NCBI GenBank assembly: GCA_002070205.1
Contig: MWCU01000087.1
Location: forward strand, 29,588-93,587
Length of the DNA stretch: 64,000 nucleotides
Direction: 5' to 3'
Source: Firmicutes bacterium ADurb.Bin182
GTDB taxonomy: Bacteria; Bacillota; Clostridia; Christensenellales; CAG-138
Shown: positions 35,806 through 43,507 of the stretch, piece by piece
How the letters are laid out: every line of letters starts with the position of its first letter
Numbering within the stretch: position 1 is the stretch's first letter
Translations under genes and position numbers: made by a program
The notes under the pieces: generated by a model
What the model was told of the DNA's origin: nothing
Seen by the model: only the letters and a program-made list of their open reading frames with translations
Databases searched by the model: none

Positions 35806-36273
35806 GTGAATAATAACGAAGATCGAAACAAGACCGTTTTAGGCGAAGACTTCGATGTTTTCCCCAAACTGGACGAAAACGATCTGAAAGATTCGAAAGA
35901 CGATTACAGCGAAAGCACGAAACCGAAACAGGAGCCTCAGGAATCCGCTCCGCCGGAGCTCACCGACCTGCAGAAAAAGGTCGCCGGTATCGACGACCAA
36001 AAGTGGACTGTCTATCTTCGCGCGGGAGGTATAGCGGCAGGCCTTTTGAGTTCCGCAAGTCTTTTTCTGCTTCCGCTGCTTGTTGAAGGGACAAACACTT
36101 ACGGACTCATTATCGCGTCAGTAATCGCTTTTTTGGGACCCGGCTTTGCCGAAAGGAAGTTCGGACGCAGCGTCAATACCGGGCGCAAATGGCTGCTTAT
36201 CACATTCGGAATCTCATTGTTGTTATTTTTGGCTTATACCATTTTCGTCAAAGGAATATCATTCCCCGCATAA
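35806..36273 (+). CDS. small membrane protein with acidic cytosolic N-terminus, unknown
   Basis: I do not recognise this 155-aa protein. Residues 1-65 are hydrophilic and strongly acidic (DENDLKDSKDD) with Pro and Gln. Three hydrophobic segments follow (about 80-95, 100-118 and 133-150). The start is GTG with CGGAGG 9 nt upstream. It is transcribed alone between the EF-G promoter and a terminator. No enzyme motif is visible. Confidence 0.75.
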   Translation: MNNNEDRNKTVLGEDFDVFPKLDENDLKDSKDDYSESTKPKQEPQESAPPELTDLQKKVAGIDDQKWTVYLRAGGIAAGLLSSASLFLLPLLVEGTNTYGLIIASVIAFLGPGFAERKFGRSVNTGRKWLLITFGISLLLFLAYTIFVKGISFPA

Positions 36274-36296
36274 AAAGCTGCTTATATCCAAATCGG

Positions 36297-36326
36297 GAAA
36301 GCTCCGCGTTCGGATGCGGAGCTTTC
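36297..36326. terminator. terminator between membrane protein gene and nrdJ
   Basis: An 11-bp perfect stem (36297-36307 with 36316-36326), 8-nt loop, followed on the plus strand by ATTGTTGTTGTT. It ends the plus-strand gene and probably also nrdJ on the minus strand. Confidence 0.78.
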
Positions 36327-36348
36327 ATTGTTGTTGTTAATATCGGTG

Positions 36349-38643
36349 TCAGTTGCATTTGCTGTATCCGCAGGCTCTGCAAATCGTGCAGCCTCCCTCA
36401 TGCTCAAGGCCGCCTCCGCATTCAGGGCAGCAAAGCGGATTTTTACATTCATCCTTTAATCCGTTTTCGTATTCGTCGCTGATATCGCTTGCGCGGGAAA
36501 TAGGTCTTGATTGTTTTTCCTTATTATTTCCGTTTTCCTTTTCGCACATATCAGCGACTTTCTCAAGTACCCTTCCTATCGCGTCGGGACAGGACAATAC
36601 TTTGATATTTTTATTGTTGCCGCGCTGGCGAAGCGTCGAATGGCACCGGATACCCTTAAGCTGTTCAATGAGCGCGTGCACATCCAGTCCCGAGCGCAAA
36701 GCAGTGGAGATAAGGCGGCTCGTCGCCTCGCTCTGGCTGGGACAGCCTCCCGCCCTGCCTAAATTGGTAAACACCTCACAGATTCCGTCATCATCGTAAT
36801 TCACGGTTATATACAGGTTTCCGCATCCGATCACGACCTTTTCAGTAAATCCGCGCGTAACCTCGGGACGCGGTCTCGGCGTGATTTTCCTCATGCTCTC
36901 AGAGAATTCCGCCTGCTCGTTCTTTTTGTCACCTACGTAAAGCACCTGCTCGTCACGGCTCCCGTCCCTGTAAATGGTGACGCCTTTGCAGCCCAGCTTG
37001 AACGCAAGCATAAATACGTCGGAAACATCCTGACGGGTAGCGTCATGACGGAAGTTGACGGTCTTGGATACGGCATTGTCCGTATGCGCCTGGAATGCAG
37101 CCTGCATTCGGATATGATACTCGGGCGAAATATCGTGCGCCGTGACAAACAAACGCTTTATATGCTCGGGTACTTCGCTCAAATGCGCAAGCGTGCCTTC
37201 TTTGGCTATTGTACGCATCAGAGAATCGGAATAAAAACCCTCTTTCCTTGCGATTTCTGCAAAGTAAGGATCGACCTCGGGCAGTTCATCGTTGTCCATT
37301 ACGTTGCGAACGAACGAAAGCGCGAAAAGCGGCTCGATCCCGCTCGAAGCTCCGCAAATTATCGAAATCGTTCCGGTCGGAGCGATTGTCGTACAGGTCG
37401 CATTTCTGACAGGCCTGCCCGTTGCCGCCAATGTGCTTTCACCGAAAAGCGGAAAGGGTCCCCGCTGCTTTGCAAGCAGCTCCGATGCCGAATGTGCTCT
37501 TTGGTTAATAAAGCTCATTATCTTATCGGCTGTATTGATGCCTTCTTCGGAGTTATACGGAACGCCAAGCCTGAAAAGCATGTCCGCAAAGCCCATCACT
37601 CCGAGGCCTATTTTTCTGGTGGAAAGGGTCATATTTTTTATTTCGGGAAGCGGATATTTATTGACCTCGATCACGTTGTCCAAAAAGTGTACAGCCGTAT
37701 CCACTACCTTTCCAAGCAGCTCATAGTCGACCTCATAGCCGCCGTTGTTTTTTTTGAGCATCAAAGAAAGGTTGACGGAACCGAGGTTGCAGCTCTCGTA
37801 CGGCAGAAGCGGCTGCTCGCCGCAGGGATTTGTGGATTCGATCTCGCCTACGCTTGGCACCACATTGTCCCTGTTGAGCCTATCCAGGAAAATAATTCCG
37901 GGTTCTCCGTTTTTCCACGCCATATCCACTATAAGCTCGAACAGCTTCTTTGCATTCAGCTTGCCCGACGGCTTTTTTGTCCTCGGGTCGATAAGGTCAT
38001 AATCCTCGTCATTCTCTGCGGCCTCCATAAACTTTTCCGTGAGGCCTACGCTGATATTGAAATTGGTAATATCCTTGTTGTCTTTTTTGCATTGTATAAA
38101 TTCAAGGATGTCTGGATGATCCACCCTCAGAATGCCCATATTGGCTCCCCTGCGCGTACCTCCCTGCTTCACCGCTTCCGTGGAAGCGTTGAATACTTTC
38201 ATAAAGCTGACAGGTCCCGAAGCCACGCCGCCCGTAGAACGGACCGAGGCGCCGGACGGCCTCAAACGCGAAAACGAAAAGCCGGTCCCTCCCCCGCTTT
38301 GATGAATAAGCGCCGCATTTTTGACGGCATCGAAAATTTCACCCATGGAATCGCCGACCGGAAGAACGAAGCATGCGGAAAGCTGGCCCAAATGCCTTCC
38401 CGCATTCATAAGCGTGGGCGAATTGGGCATGAATTTTAACGAAGATATAAGCTCGTAGAATTCATCTTCGGTTTTTTTTACATCCGCATCCGGATTGAAA
38501 TCCGCATCGGCGGCAGCTATGGCCTTCGCTACCCTGCGGAACATATCGTCCGGGGTTTCGACGACCTTGCCGTTTTCATCCTTTAACAAGTATCTGCGCT
38601 CAAGAACGGTGATTGCGTTTTGACTGAGTTTTGTCATTGGCAT
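36349..38643 (-). CDS. nrdJ: adenosylcobalamin-dependent ribonucleotide reductase (class II)
   Basis: Reduces ribonucleotides to deoxyribonucleotides using a B12-derived radical, with or without oxygen. LSACFVLPVGDSM holds the first redox cysteine, NPCGEQPLLPYESC the active-site Asn, Cys and Glu, and CNLGSVNL follows. The C-terminus has a zinc ribbon (CPECGG, then CRACGYSKC), common in this 764-aa form. There is no N-terminal ATP-cone. Two candidate NrdR boxes overlap the promoter. The cobalamin requirement is consistent with a strict anaerobe; no B12 genes lie in the window. Confidence 0.96.
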   Translation of the reverse strand: MPMTKLSQNAITVLERRYLLKDENGKVVETPDDMFRRVAKAIAAADADFNPDADVKKTEDEFYELISSLKFMPNSPTLMNAGRHLGQLSACFVLPVGDSMGEIFDAVKNAALIHQSGGGTGFSFSRLRPSGASVRSTGGVASGPVSFMKVFNASTEAVKQGGTRRGANMGILRVDHPDILEFIQCKKDNKDITNFNISVGLTEKFMEAAENDEDYDLIDPRTKKPSGKLNAKKLFELIVDMAWKNGEPGIIFLDRLNRDNVVPSVGEIESTNPCGEQPLLPYESCNLGSVNLSLMLKKNNGGYEVDYELLGKVVDTAVHFLDNVIEVNKYPLPEIKNMTLSTRKIGLGVMGFADMLFRLGVPYNSEEGINTADKIMSFINQRAHSASELLAKQRGPFPLFGESTLAATGRPVRNATCTTIAPTGTISIICGASSGIEPLFALSFVRNVMDNDELPEVDPYFAEIARKEGFYSDSLMRTIAKEGTLAHLSEVPEHIKRLFVTAHDISPEYHIRMQAAFQAHTDNAVSKTVNFRHDATRQDVSDVFMLAFKLGCKGVTIYRDGSRDEQVLYVGDKKNEQAEFSESMRKITPRPRPEVTRGFTEKVVIGCGNLYITVNYDDDGICEVFTNLGRAGGCPSQSEATSRLISTALRSGLDVHALIEQLKGIRCHSTLRQRGNNKNIKVLSCPDAIGRVLEKVADMCEKENGNNKEKQSRPISRASDISDEYENGLKDECKNPLCCPECGGGLEHEGGCTICRACGYSKCN

Positions 38644-38654
38644 ATCCTTTCGGT

Positions 38655-38702
38655 TTCATATATATTGTGCCTATAAAGCGCACGATGTACTGTATATTGT
38701 AT
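38655..38702 (-). promoter_or_regulatory. nrdJ: candidate pair of NrdR boxes at nrdJ
   Basis: Two 16-bp sites resemble the NrdR consensus acaCwAtATaTwGtgt on the minus strand. Site 1 (38687-38702) matches about 12 of 16 and covers the -10 box. Site 2 (38655-38670) matches about 11 of 16, best in its left half. Their starts are 32 bp apart, three helical turns, as NrdR pairs usually are. Confidence 0.55.
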
Positions 38703-38723
38703 CACAATGGCAAATTGTGTCAA
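38696..38723 (-). promoter_or_regulatory. nrdJ promoter
   Basis: A perfect TTGACA (38718-38723) and TACAAT (38696-38701) are spaced by 16 bp. The spacer holds an inverted repeat (CACAAT and ATTGTG separated by 5 bp). Confidence 0.8.
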
Positions 38724-38789
38724 TATAAAAATAAGAGCAGCCATAAATTAATTTCGTTATTTTCGGTCTGCCCGACAAATTTTCGGACT

Positions 38790-39566
38790 TTAAGCTCTAT
38801 TTAGCAATGAAAAAAACAAAGGCCTTAACCGATCGGCATCTCCGCTAGTAAAAAAGTCCACCGACGCTTTCCCGGCGCTGTTGTTAAGCCCGTTGGACAC
38901 AAGCACGCGCTCCAATTGCCGTACGGTAGCGGCGTTTCCGTCGACGAGTCTCGGTTTCCCTTCGAAATGCAAGGCGGCGTATCTGCTGATCGCGTTTTTT
39001 ATGAAAACATAATGCGTGCATCCGAGCACTATGGAATCGATCTTTTGGCCGTGATACGGGGATAGGAAACGATACAGCAAGTCATCAAAAGCGTCATCTT
39101 CAAAAACCCCCGTCTCGATCCTGTCAACAAGCCCCGGGCAGGGTATATCTATTACCCTGCCGGGATCCGGCATACGGGCTTTCAGGGCCTGATACCTTGA
39201 AAGCCGCGTTGTGGCCGCTGTTGCCATCATAAGGATTTTTCCGTCACCGGGTTCCGAGCAGGCGGGCTTAATGGCAGGCTCCATGCTGACTACGGGTATA
39301 TCGAGCTTTTCGCGAATCGCCCTTATTGCGGCGCTTGTGGCGGTGTTGCATGCAATAAGCATAGTTTTTACGCCTTTCCCGATAAGGAAATACGCGCATT
39401 CAAATGCGAGCTTCGTGATTTCGTATTCGCTTTTATCTCCGTACGGAACGTTTCCGTTGTCCCCGTAATAAACGTAATTTTCAAAAGGCAAGCGGATAAG
39501 CGCTTCGCGAAGAACGCTCGCCCCGCCCAGTCCCGAATCAAAAACTCCCACCGGTCTATCGGACAT
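38790..39566 (-). CDS. murI: glutamate racemase
   Basis: Makes D-glutamate for peptidoglycan. FDSGLGG (Asp 10), ACNTATS (catalytic Cys 73) and LGCTHY (catalytic Cys 183) are all present. Length (258 aa) is normal. I start at ATG 39566 because TTTGGAGG lies 6 nt upstream; a TTG 12 bp earlier lies within that site. A promoter-like sequence precedes it inside the 3' region of spoIIP. Confidence 0.95.
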   Translation of the reverse strand: MSDRPVGVFDSGLGGASVLREALIRLPFENYVYYGDNGNVPYGDKSEYEITKLAFECAYFLIGKGVKTMLIACNTATSAAIRAIREKLDIPVVSMEPAIKPACSEPGDGKILMMATAATTRLSRYQALKARMPDPGRVIDIPCPGLVDRIETGVFEDDAFDDLLYRFLSPYHGQKIDSIVLGCTHYVFIKNAISRYAALHFEGKPRLVDGNAATVRQLERVLVSNGLNNSAGKASVDFFTSGDADRLRPLFFSLLNRA

Positions 39567-39589
39567 AACAACCTCCAAACATCAGGGTC

Positions 39590-39618
39590 ATTATACTCCA
39601 TGCAAACTTGAAGAGCAA
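39590..39618 (-). promoter_or_regulatory. possible murI promoter
   Basis: TTGCTC (39613-39618) and a perfect TATAAT (39590-39595) are spaced by 17 bp on the minus strand, just after the spoIIP stop codon. Confidence 0.55.
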
Positions 39619-39624
39619 GCTTGC

Positions 39625-40752
39625 TTAAGGGATAAGCGGCAGAGGTATTTGATTATCATCAGGGTTTTCTTCCGGATTGTCGCCGTCGTCCTCATTATGC
39701 ATACCCGGGTTATTCTGCTCCGGATTGCTGTTGACGGGCAGAGAATCTTCATTTTCTGCAATGCGCGCAGCCCCTGATCCGCCGTAATTCGCAATCGCTG
39801 CAGCAAAATAATCCATCGCCGCAAGCGCTTCGCTCAGCGAGTTGTAGTTGTGTCCCACTTCTATCAATAAGCACTGATTCGACATGTGCTGATTATACCT
39901 CCCGGTTTTTACCCTTATATCGCGCATCAGATTCGGACTGACCTTTAAAAGCTGCTCGGTGATTTGCTTTGCGAGTGAAAAATTCGACTCGAAATCAGGC
40001 ATATCGTTAAACCCTGTGCCTGTCGCGCCTTCTCCCGTGCCGACTACGAACATCATCCGCGCGACCCGTTTCCCGTCAACTATCACGACGTCTTCGGTGC
40101 TGGACCCCGAATCCCTGTGAACGTCTATGAACATGATGATCGAAGGATACCGTTCTTTATATTGCTTCATCGTTTTTAAGGAACGGTCATAAGATGTACT
40201 TCCCGATTCTCCCTGCTCATGATTTGTGGTATCATGGATAACGTTTATGCCGTACTGTTCGCTTAAAATCTCGGCAAGCCTTTCCCCCACCGCAACCACG
40301 CTTTTTTCCTTATCGAGGGTTCGCCACTTCGAACTTTCGACATACACGCATTCTTCTGTCTGCCTGTATGCTTCCGTCGCGTGGGTATGATATATCAAAA
40401 CGCGCGGTTCCGGACCGGACAGGTTCACGCCCGCCTGCTTGGGCAGATTGATTTTTTTCAGTTTGATGATGATATCCTCACCTACACCGGGATCGATATC
40501 GGCGTGTTCGATAACTATCAAATCGTTTTCGGACGGGCTTTCGTTTTCTTCCCCGGGCTCGCCGAACTCCCCTAGAAAAGGAAACTGGAAACATAAAAGT
40601 TCGTAAGCAAGCGATCTTTCCCGGCCGTCAAACCGTAAAAATAATGCCAGCGTTACGATGCATAACAGCAATACAAACGCTGACACAGCTCTCACGCGGT
40701 TACCCAGGCGAGTCTCATAAGGTATTTTAGCGGCAGTTACCCTCTTTAGCAT
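39625..40752 (-). CDS. spoIIP: stage II sporulation protein P
   Basis: Peptidoglycan amidase and endopeptidase that thins the septum and drives engulfment together with SpoIID and SpoIIM. An N-terminal membrane helix (about residues 23-41) is followed by an extracytoplasmic catalytic domain with LIYHTHATEAY, HDTTNH and FIDVHRDS, which supply the zinc histidines. The Pro/Asn/Glu-rich tail is hydrophilic. It lies downstream of gpr, the arrangement also found in Bacillus, and is probably expressed in the same operon. Confidence 0.95.
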   Translation of the reverse strand: MLKRVTAAKIPYETRLGNRVRAVSAFVLLLCIVTLALFLRFDGRERSLAYELLCFQFPFLGEFGEPGEENESPSENDLIVIEHADIDPGVGEDIIIKLKKINLPKQAGVNLSGPEPRVLIYHTHATEAYRQTEECVYVESSKWRTLDKEKSVVAVGERLAEILSEQYGINVIHDTTNHEQGESGSTSYDRSLKTMKQYKERYPSIIMFIDVHRDSGSSTEDVVIVDGKRVARMMFVVGTGEGATGTGFNDMPDFESNFSLAKQITEQLLKVSPNLMRDIRVKTGRYNQHMSNQCLLIEVGHNYNSLSEALAAMDYFAAAIANYGGSGAARIAENEDSLPVNSNPEQNNPGMHNEDDGDNPEENPDDNQIPLPLIP

Positions 40753-40807
40753 GGCAGGTACATCCTCCCGTCTATTGATATGAGGGGATGTCCTTAAGTA
40801 TTACGGG

Positions 40808-41734
40808 TTACGCGATAAGAGCGCGCACATCCTCATAATTCATCGGGTGCATCGCCATATTTATTGCGTCCGCCAAAATGCGCGACATATCGTCCACTAT
40901 CTCGTCTATGTCCTTGGGCGTTACGATCATAGGTCCGAACTTTTCGGATATAACCTTTTCGGCAAGGCTTTTCAATTTTTCCTCGTCCTTGTGAAGGCCG
41001 GTCTCATCGGCTATCAAGGTTATCGTATCCTGAGTTATCGTCGAAGCGAAAACAACAAGCGGAACACCGATTGCAAGCACGGGGATGCCGAGCGTTTCCT
41101 TATTGAGGCCTTTACGCATGTTTCCTACCCCCGCGCCGGGACTTATGCCCGTATCCGTGAGCTGCACCGTTGTGCTGATCCTTGCGGCCCTGCGGGAGGC
41201 AAGAGAATCGATTGCGATTATGAGGTCAGGCTTAACGCTTTCCACTATGCCCCTGACCACCTCTAGCGTTTCCACGCCCGTGACCCCCAAAACTCCCGGA
41301 GCGAAAGCGGATACAGGCCGGAGATCCATACCCTCGACCGCGTCCGGAAGGTATTCGAGAATATGGCGGGTAACATAAATTTGCTCGACGACGCGGGGTC
41401 CGAGCGAATCGGGCGTTATAAAGCGGTTGCCGAGCCCCACTATCAAAACAGAAGCCTTTTTTTCCACATCCCGCATCAGATTTGCGATTTCATCCGCGAT
41501 CTGTTTGCTGACGCGTTCAAAAAGATCCAGGGGTCTGTTCAAAAGCTCGGGAGCGTCGAGCGTAATATATTCGCCGATAGGTTTTTCCATCTTTTTTGCC
41601 GCGGATTCGTTTTCGATCCTGATGCGGGATACCGAAAACCCGTCTCCTTCATGCTTGTCTTCAGTAACCCCCGATAAACTCGGATTCATTTCGCGCACTT
41701 CGGCGGCAAGGTCGGTATAAATATTTTTTGCCAT
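40808..41734 (-). CDS. gpr: germination protease GPR
   Basis: Aspartic-type endopeptidase that degrades small acid-soluble proteins when spores germinate. YTDLAAEV at the N-terminus, then VGLGNRFITPDSLGPRVV and IAIDSLASR, with the two conserved Asp, match the family. Length (308 aa) is short of the 370 aa of Bacillus, within the clostridial range. RBS AAAGGA precedes ATG. It is normally made as a zymogen in the forespore under sigma G. Confidence 0.95.
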   Translation of the reverse strand: MAKNIYTDLAAEVREMNPSLSGVTEDKHEGDGFSVSRIRIENESAAKKMEKPIGEYITLDAPELLNRPLDLFERVSKQIADEIANLMRDVEKKASVLIVGLGNRFITPDSLGPRVVEQIYVTRHILEYLPDAVEGMDLRPVSAFAPGVLGVTGVETLEVVRGIVESVKPDLIIAIDSLASRRAARISTTVQLTDTGISPGAGVGNMRKGLNKETLGIPVLAIGVPLVVFASTITQDTITLIADETGLHKDEEKLKSLAEKVISEKFGPMIVTPKDIDEIVDDMSRILADAINMAMHPMNYEDVRALIA

Positions 41735-41829
41735 GGTTTTGTCCTTTCATATTGCTGATGCTTATATTATCTGCACATCGGGCGGCAGATATTTAATTTT
41801 ATAATAGCCTCAACTTTATCGAAAACTGC

Positions 41830-41858
41830 TTGCATCGCAAAAGCATCCATGGTATAAT
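41830..41858 (+). promoter_or_regulatory. rpsT promoter
   Basis: TTGCAT (41830-41835) and a perfect TATAAT (41853-41858) are separated by 17 bp, about 38 bp before the rpsT start. Confidence 0.75.
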
Positions 41859-41895
41859 TCGCTTTGTTCGAGTAAAAAGCAGGGGGGTGAATTAT

Positions 41896-42159
41896 TTGGC
41901 AAACACGAAATCCGCTTTAAAACGGGTAGATATTACTGCGAAGAAGAACCTGCGCAATCGTATGATTTCATCCGGCGTAAAGACCGCTGTTAAGAATTTT
42001 GACAAAGCGGCGTCTTCCGGCGATGAGAACGAAGCAAACAAAGCTTTTATCAAAGCGGTAAGCACGCTGGATAAAGCCGCGGCTAAGGGCGTTATCCATA
42101 AAAATGCCGCGAACCGCAAAAAAGCGCGGCTCGCCGGAAAACTGAACCCCGCCACATGA
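41896..42159 (+). CDS. rpsT: 30S ribosomal protein S20
   Basis: Basic 87-aa protein of the small subunit that binds 16S rRNA. ANTKSALKRV at the N-terminus and KAVSTLDKAAAKGVIHKNAA near the C-terminus are typical. The start is TTG 41896, giving the usual short N-terminus; AGGGGGG lies 8 nt upstream. The gene is divergent from gpr and adjoins holA, as in many Firmicutes. A terminator, an inserted element and a second terminator follow. Confidence 0.95.
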   Translation: MANTKSALKRVDITAKKNLRNRMISSGVKTAVKNFDKAASSGDENEANKAFIKAVSTLDKAAAKGVIHKNAANRKKARLAGKLNPAT

Positions 42160-42185
42160 TTGCTGAAAATTTTTAAAGTTTTAAA

Positions 42186-42207
42186 CAAAGCCCTGAATCG
42201 GGCTTTT
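42186..42207 (+). terminator. rpsT terminator, left copy
   Basis: AAAGCCC and GGGCTTT pair around a 6-nt loop (TGAATC), downstream of rpsT. A near-identical copy is at 42434-42455; between them lies a 226-bp element. Confidence 0.8.
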
Positions 42208-42433
42208 GAAAGTGTCGAAGAAGTCTGCATAGACTTCTTCGAGTTTTACACGCTTTACCTAAAATCGAAGATTTCCGGGCGGCAAAGCGTGAAAAGTACG
42301 AAATCCTTGAGGATTTCATCCGTTTCACCGTACATGCCGCTGAAGCCGGATTGAAAATTAAGGGGTCCCGCGGAAATCAAAGATTTCCGCCAGCCCCTTA
42401 ATATAATCCCCTAAGTGGATTTTTGACAGCCTG
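42208..42433. repeat. terminator-flanked hairpin repeat element, copy 1
   Basis: About 226 bp between two copies of the rpsT terminator. It is roughly 90 percent identical by eye to 48191-48418. Internal hairpins in order: a 9-bp stem in the left end (GAAGAAGTCT and AGACTTCTTC), CACGCTTT with AAAGCGTG, GAAATCC with GGATTTC, and a long AAGGGG to CCCCTT stem that encloses GGAAATC and GATTTCC. No good open reading frame is shared. It could be a MITE-like element or a structured RNA. Confidence 0.82.
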
Positions 42434-42455
42434 CAAAGCCCTGAAACGGGCTTTT
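42434..42455. terminator. rpsT/holA terminator, right copy
   Basis: Same 22-nt sequence as the left copy with one loop change (TGAAAC), followed by TTTTTTATT. It ends 3 bp before the stop codon of the convergent holA and may serve both strands. Confidence 0.8.
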
Positions 42456-42458
42456 TTA

Positions 42459-43460
42459 TTATCTTTTTTGAGGGGATAAAGAAATCAGAGCCATTTCCAG
42501 CGTATCGCGGTCGCGCATTACTCCGTCTATTTGCATAAATCCCACATCCATAAAAGCTTTTAAAGCATCGGCAAGCTCTTCGTCCGTAAACTTTCCCGAA
42601 CTCTCCAAAGCTTTTCCGGCAGCGTAGGTATTTCTGCTTTTTGTCGTTGCCGCAAGCGCTTTGACCGCACTGTTATAATCCATTCCGCTTTCCAAAAGCT
42701 TTTTGCCGATGAGCATCAGCTTAAAACGTCCCGTCAAAAAGCTTGCGATGCGCATAGGCTCTTCTCCTTCACTCAGCAAAAAGTCCAGCGCCCTTAAACC
42801 GTCCGCGGTTTTCCCCGAAAGAAAGTATTCGAGCATATCGAATATTCCGTATTCCGGATTGCGCGTTACGCATTTATCCAGCGTATCCTTTGTTACAGCA
42901 CCCTCCCGTCCCGCAAAATCACATGCCTTTTTAAGTTCTTTTTCGGCGTTGTTTAAATCCGATCCCGTCAATTCAAACAAATGACGCGCGGCCTGCGCAT
43001 CCATGCTCGCGCCCATTCTGCGCGCTTGCCGCATCGCCCATTTTACCGCTTCATCCTCCTTGAGCCTATCAAATAAAACGACGTCACCTTGTTCCTCTAT
43101 CGCTTTATAAACAGACAGCCGGGGCGAGGCTTTTCCGTTCTTTACGAATATAAGCAATGAAGACTTGGGCTTTAAAGGCAGATATGCGATTATTTTTTCC
43201 GCGTCCTGCTCCGCCGGGAGTTCGCAGCAAATTATTATCCGGCGCTGAGAAAAGAAGGGCAGCGTTTCGCATGCCGTTATAACCTCGTCCCATGAATCGT
43301 TTTTAAACGTATGGATGTTGATATCCCTCGCCGTCTCTTCAACCGTCGCCTTTATCTGCTCGAGCGCTTTGCTCATTACATATTGCTCTTCGCCGTGAAA
43401 CAGATATAAGTCATTCAGATTTCCGGCCTTAAGGCGTTTAAAGAATTCATTGTGATCCAT
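42459..43460 (-). CDS. holA: DNA polymerase III delta subunit
   Basis: Clamp-loader subunit (333 aa) that opens the sliding clamp. LYLFHGEEQYVMSKAL at the N-terminus and the central AAA+ fold with FELTGSDLNNAEKELKK are typical of HolA/YqeN. RBS GGAGG precedes ATG 43460. It follows comEC by 47 bp on the same strand and is part of the conserved comEC-holA-rpsT block. Confidence 0.93.
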   Translation of the reverse strand: MDHNEFFKRLKAGNLNDLYLFHGEEQYVMSKALEQIKATVEETARDINIHTFKNDSWDEVITACETLPFFSQRRIIICCELPAEQDAEKIIAYLPLKPKSSLLIFVKNGKASPRLSVYKAIEEQGDVVLFDRLKEDEAVKWAMRQARRMGASMDAQAARHLFELTGSDLNNAEKELKKACDFAGREGAVTKDTLDKCVTRNPEYGIFDMLEYFLSGKTADGLRALDFLLSEGEEPMRIASFLTGRFKLMLIGKKLLESGMDYNSAVKALAATTKSRNTYAAGKALESSGKFTDEELADALKAFMDVGFMQIDGVMRDRDTLEMALISLSPQKR

Positions 43461-43507
43461 ATTGACCTCCGAAAAACCTCATATCACAATGATAACATAT
43501 CCGGCTA

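Noticed and set aside
37045..38439. 464-aa plus-strand open frame opposite nrdJ
   Set aside because: Shadow of nrdJ. The opposite strand encodes all the class II reductase motifs in order.
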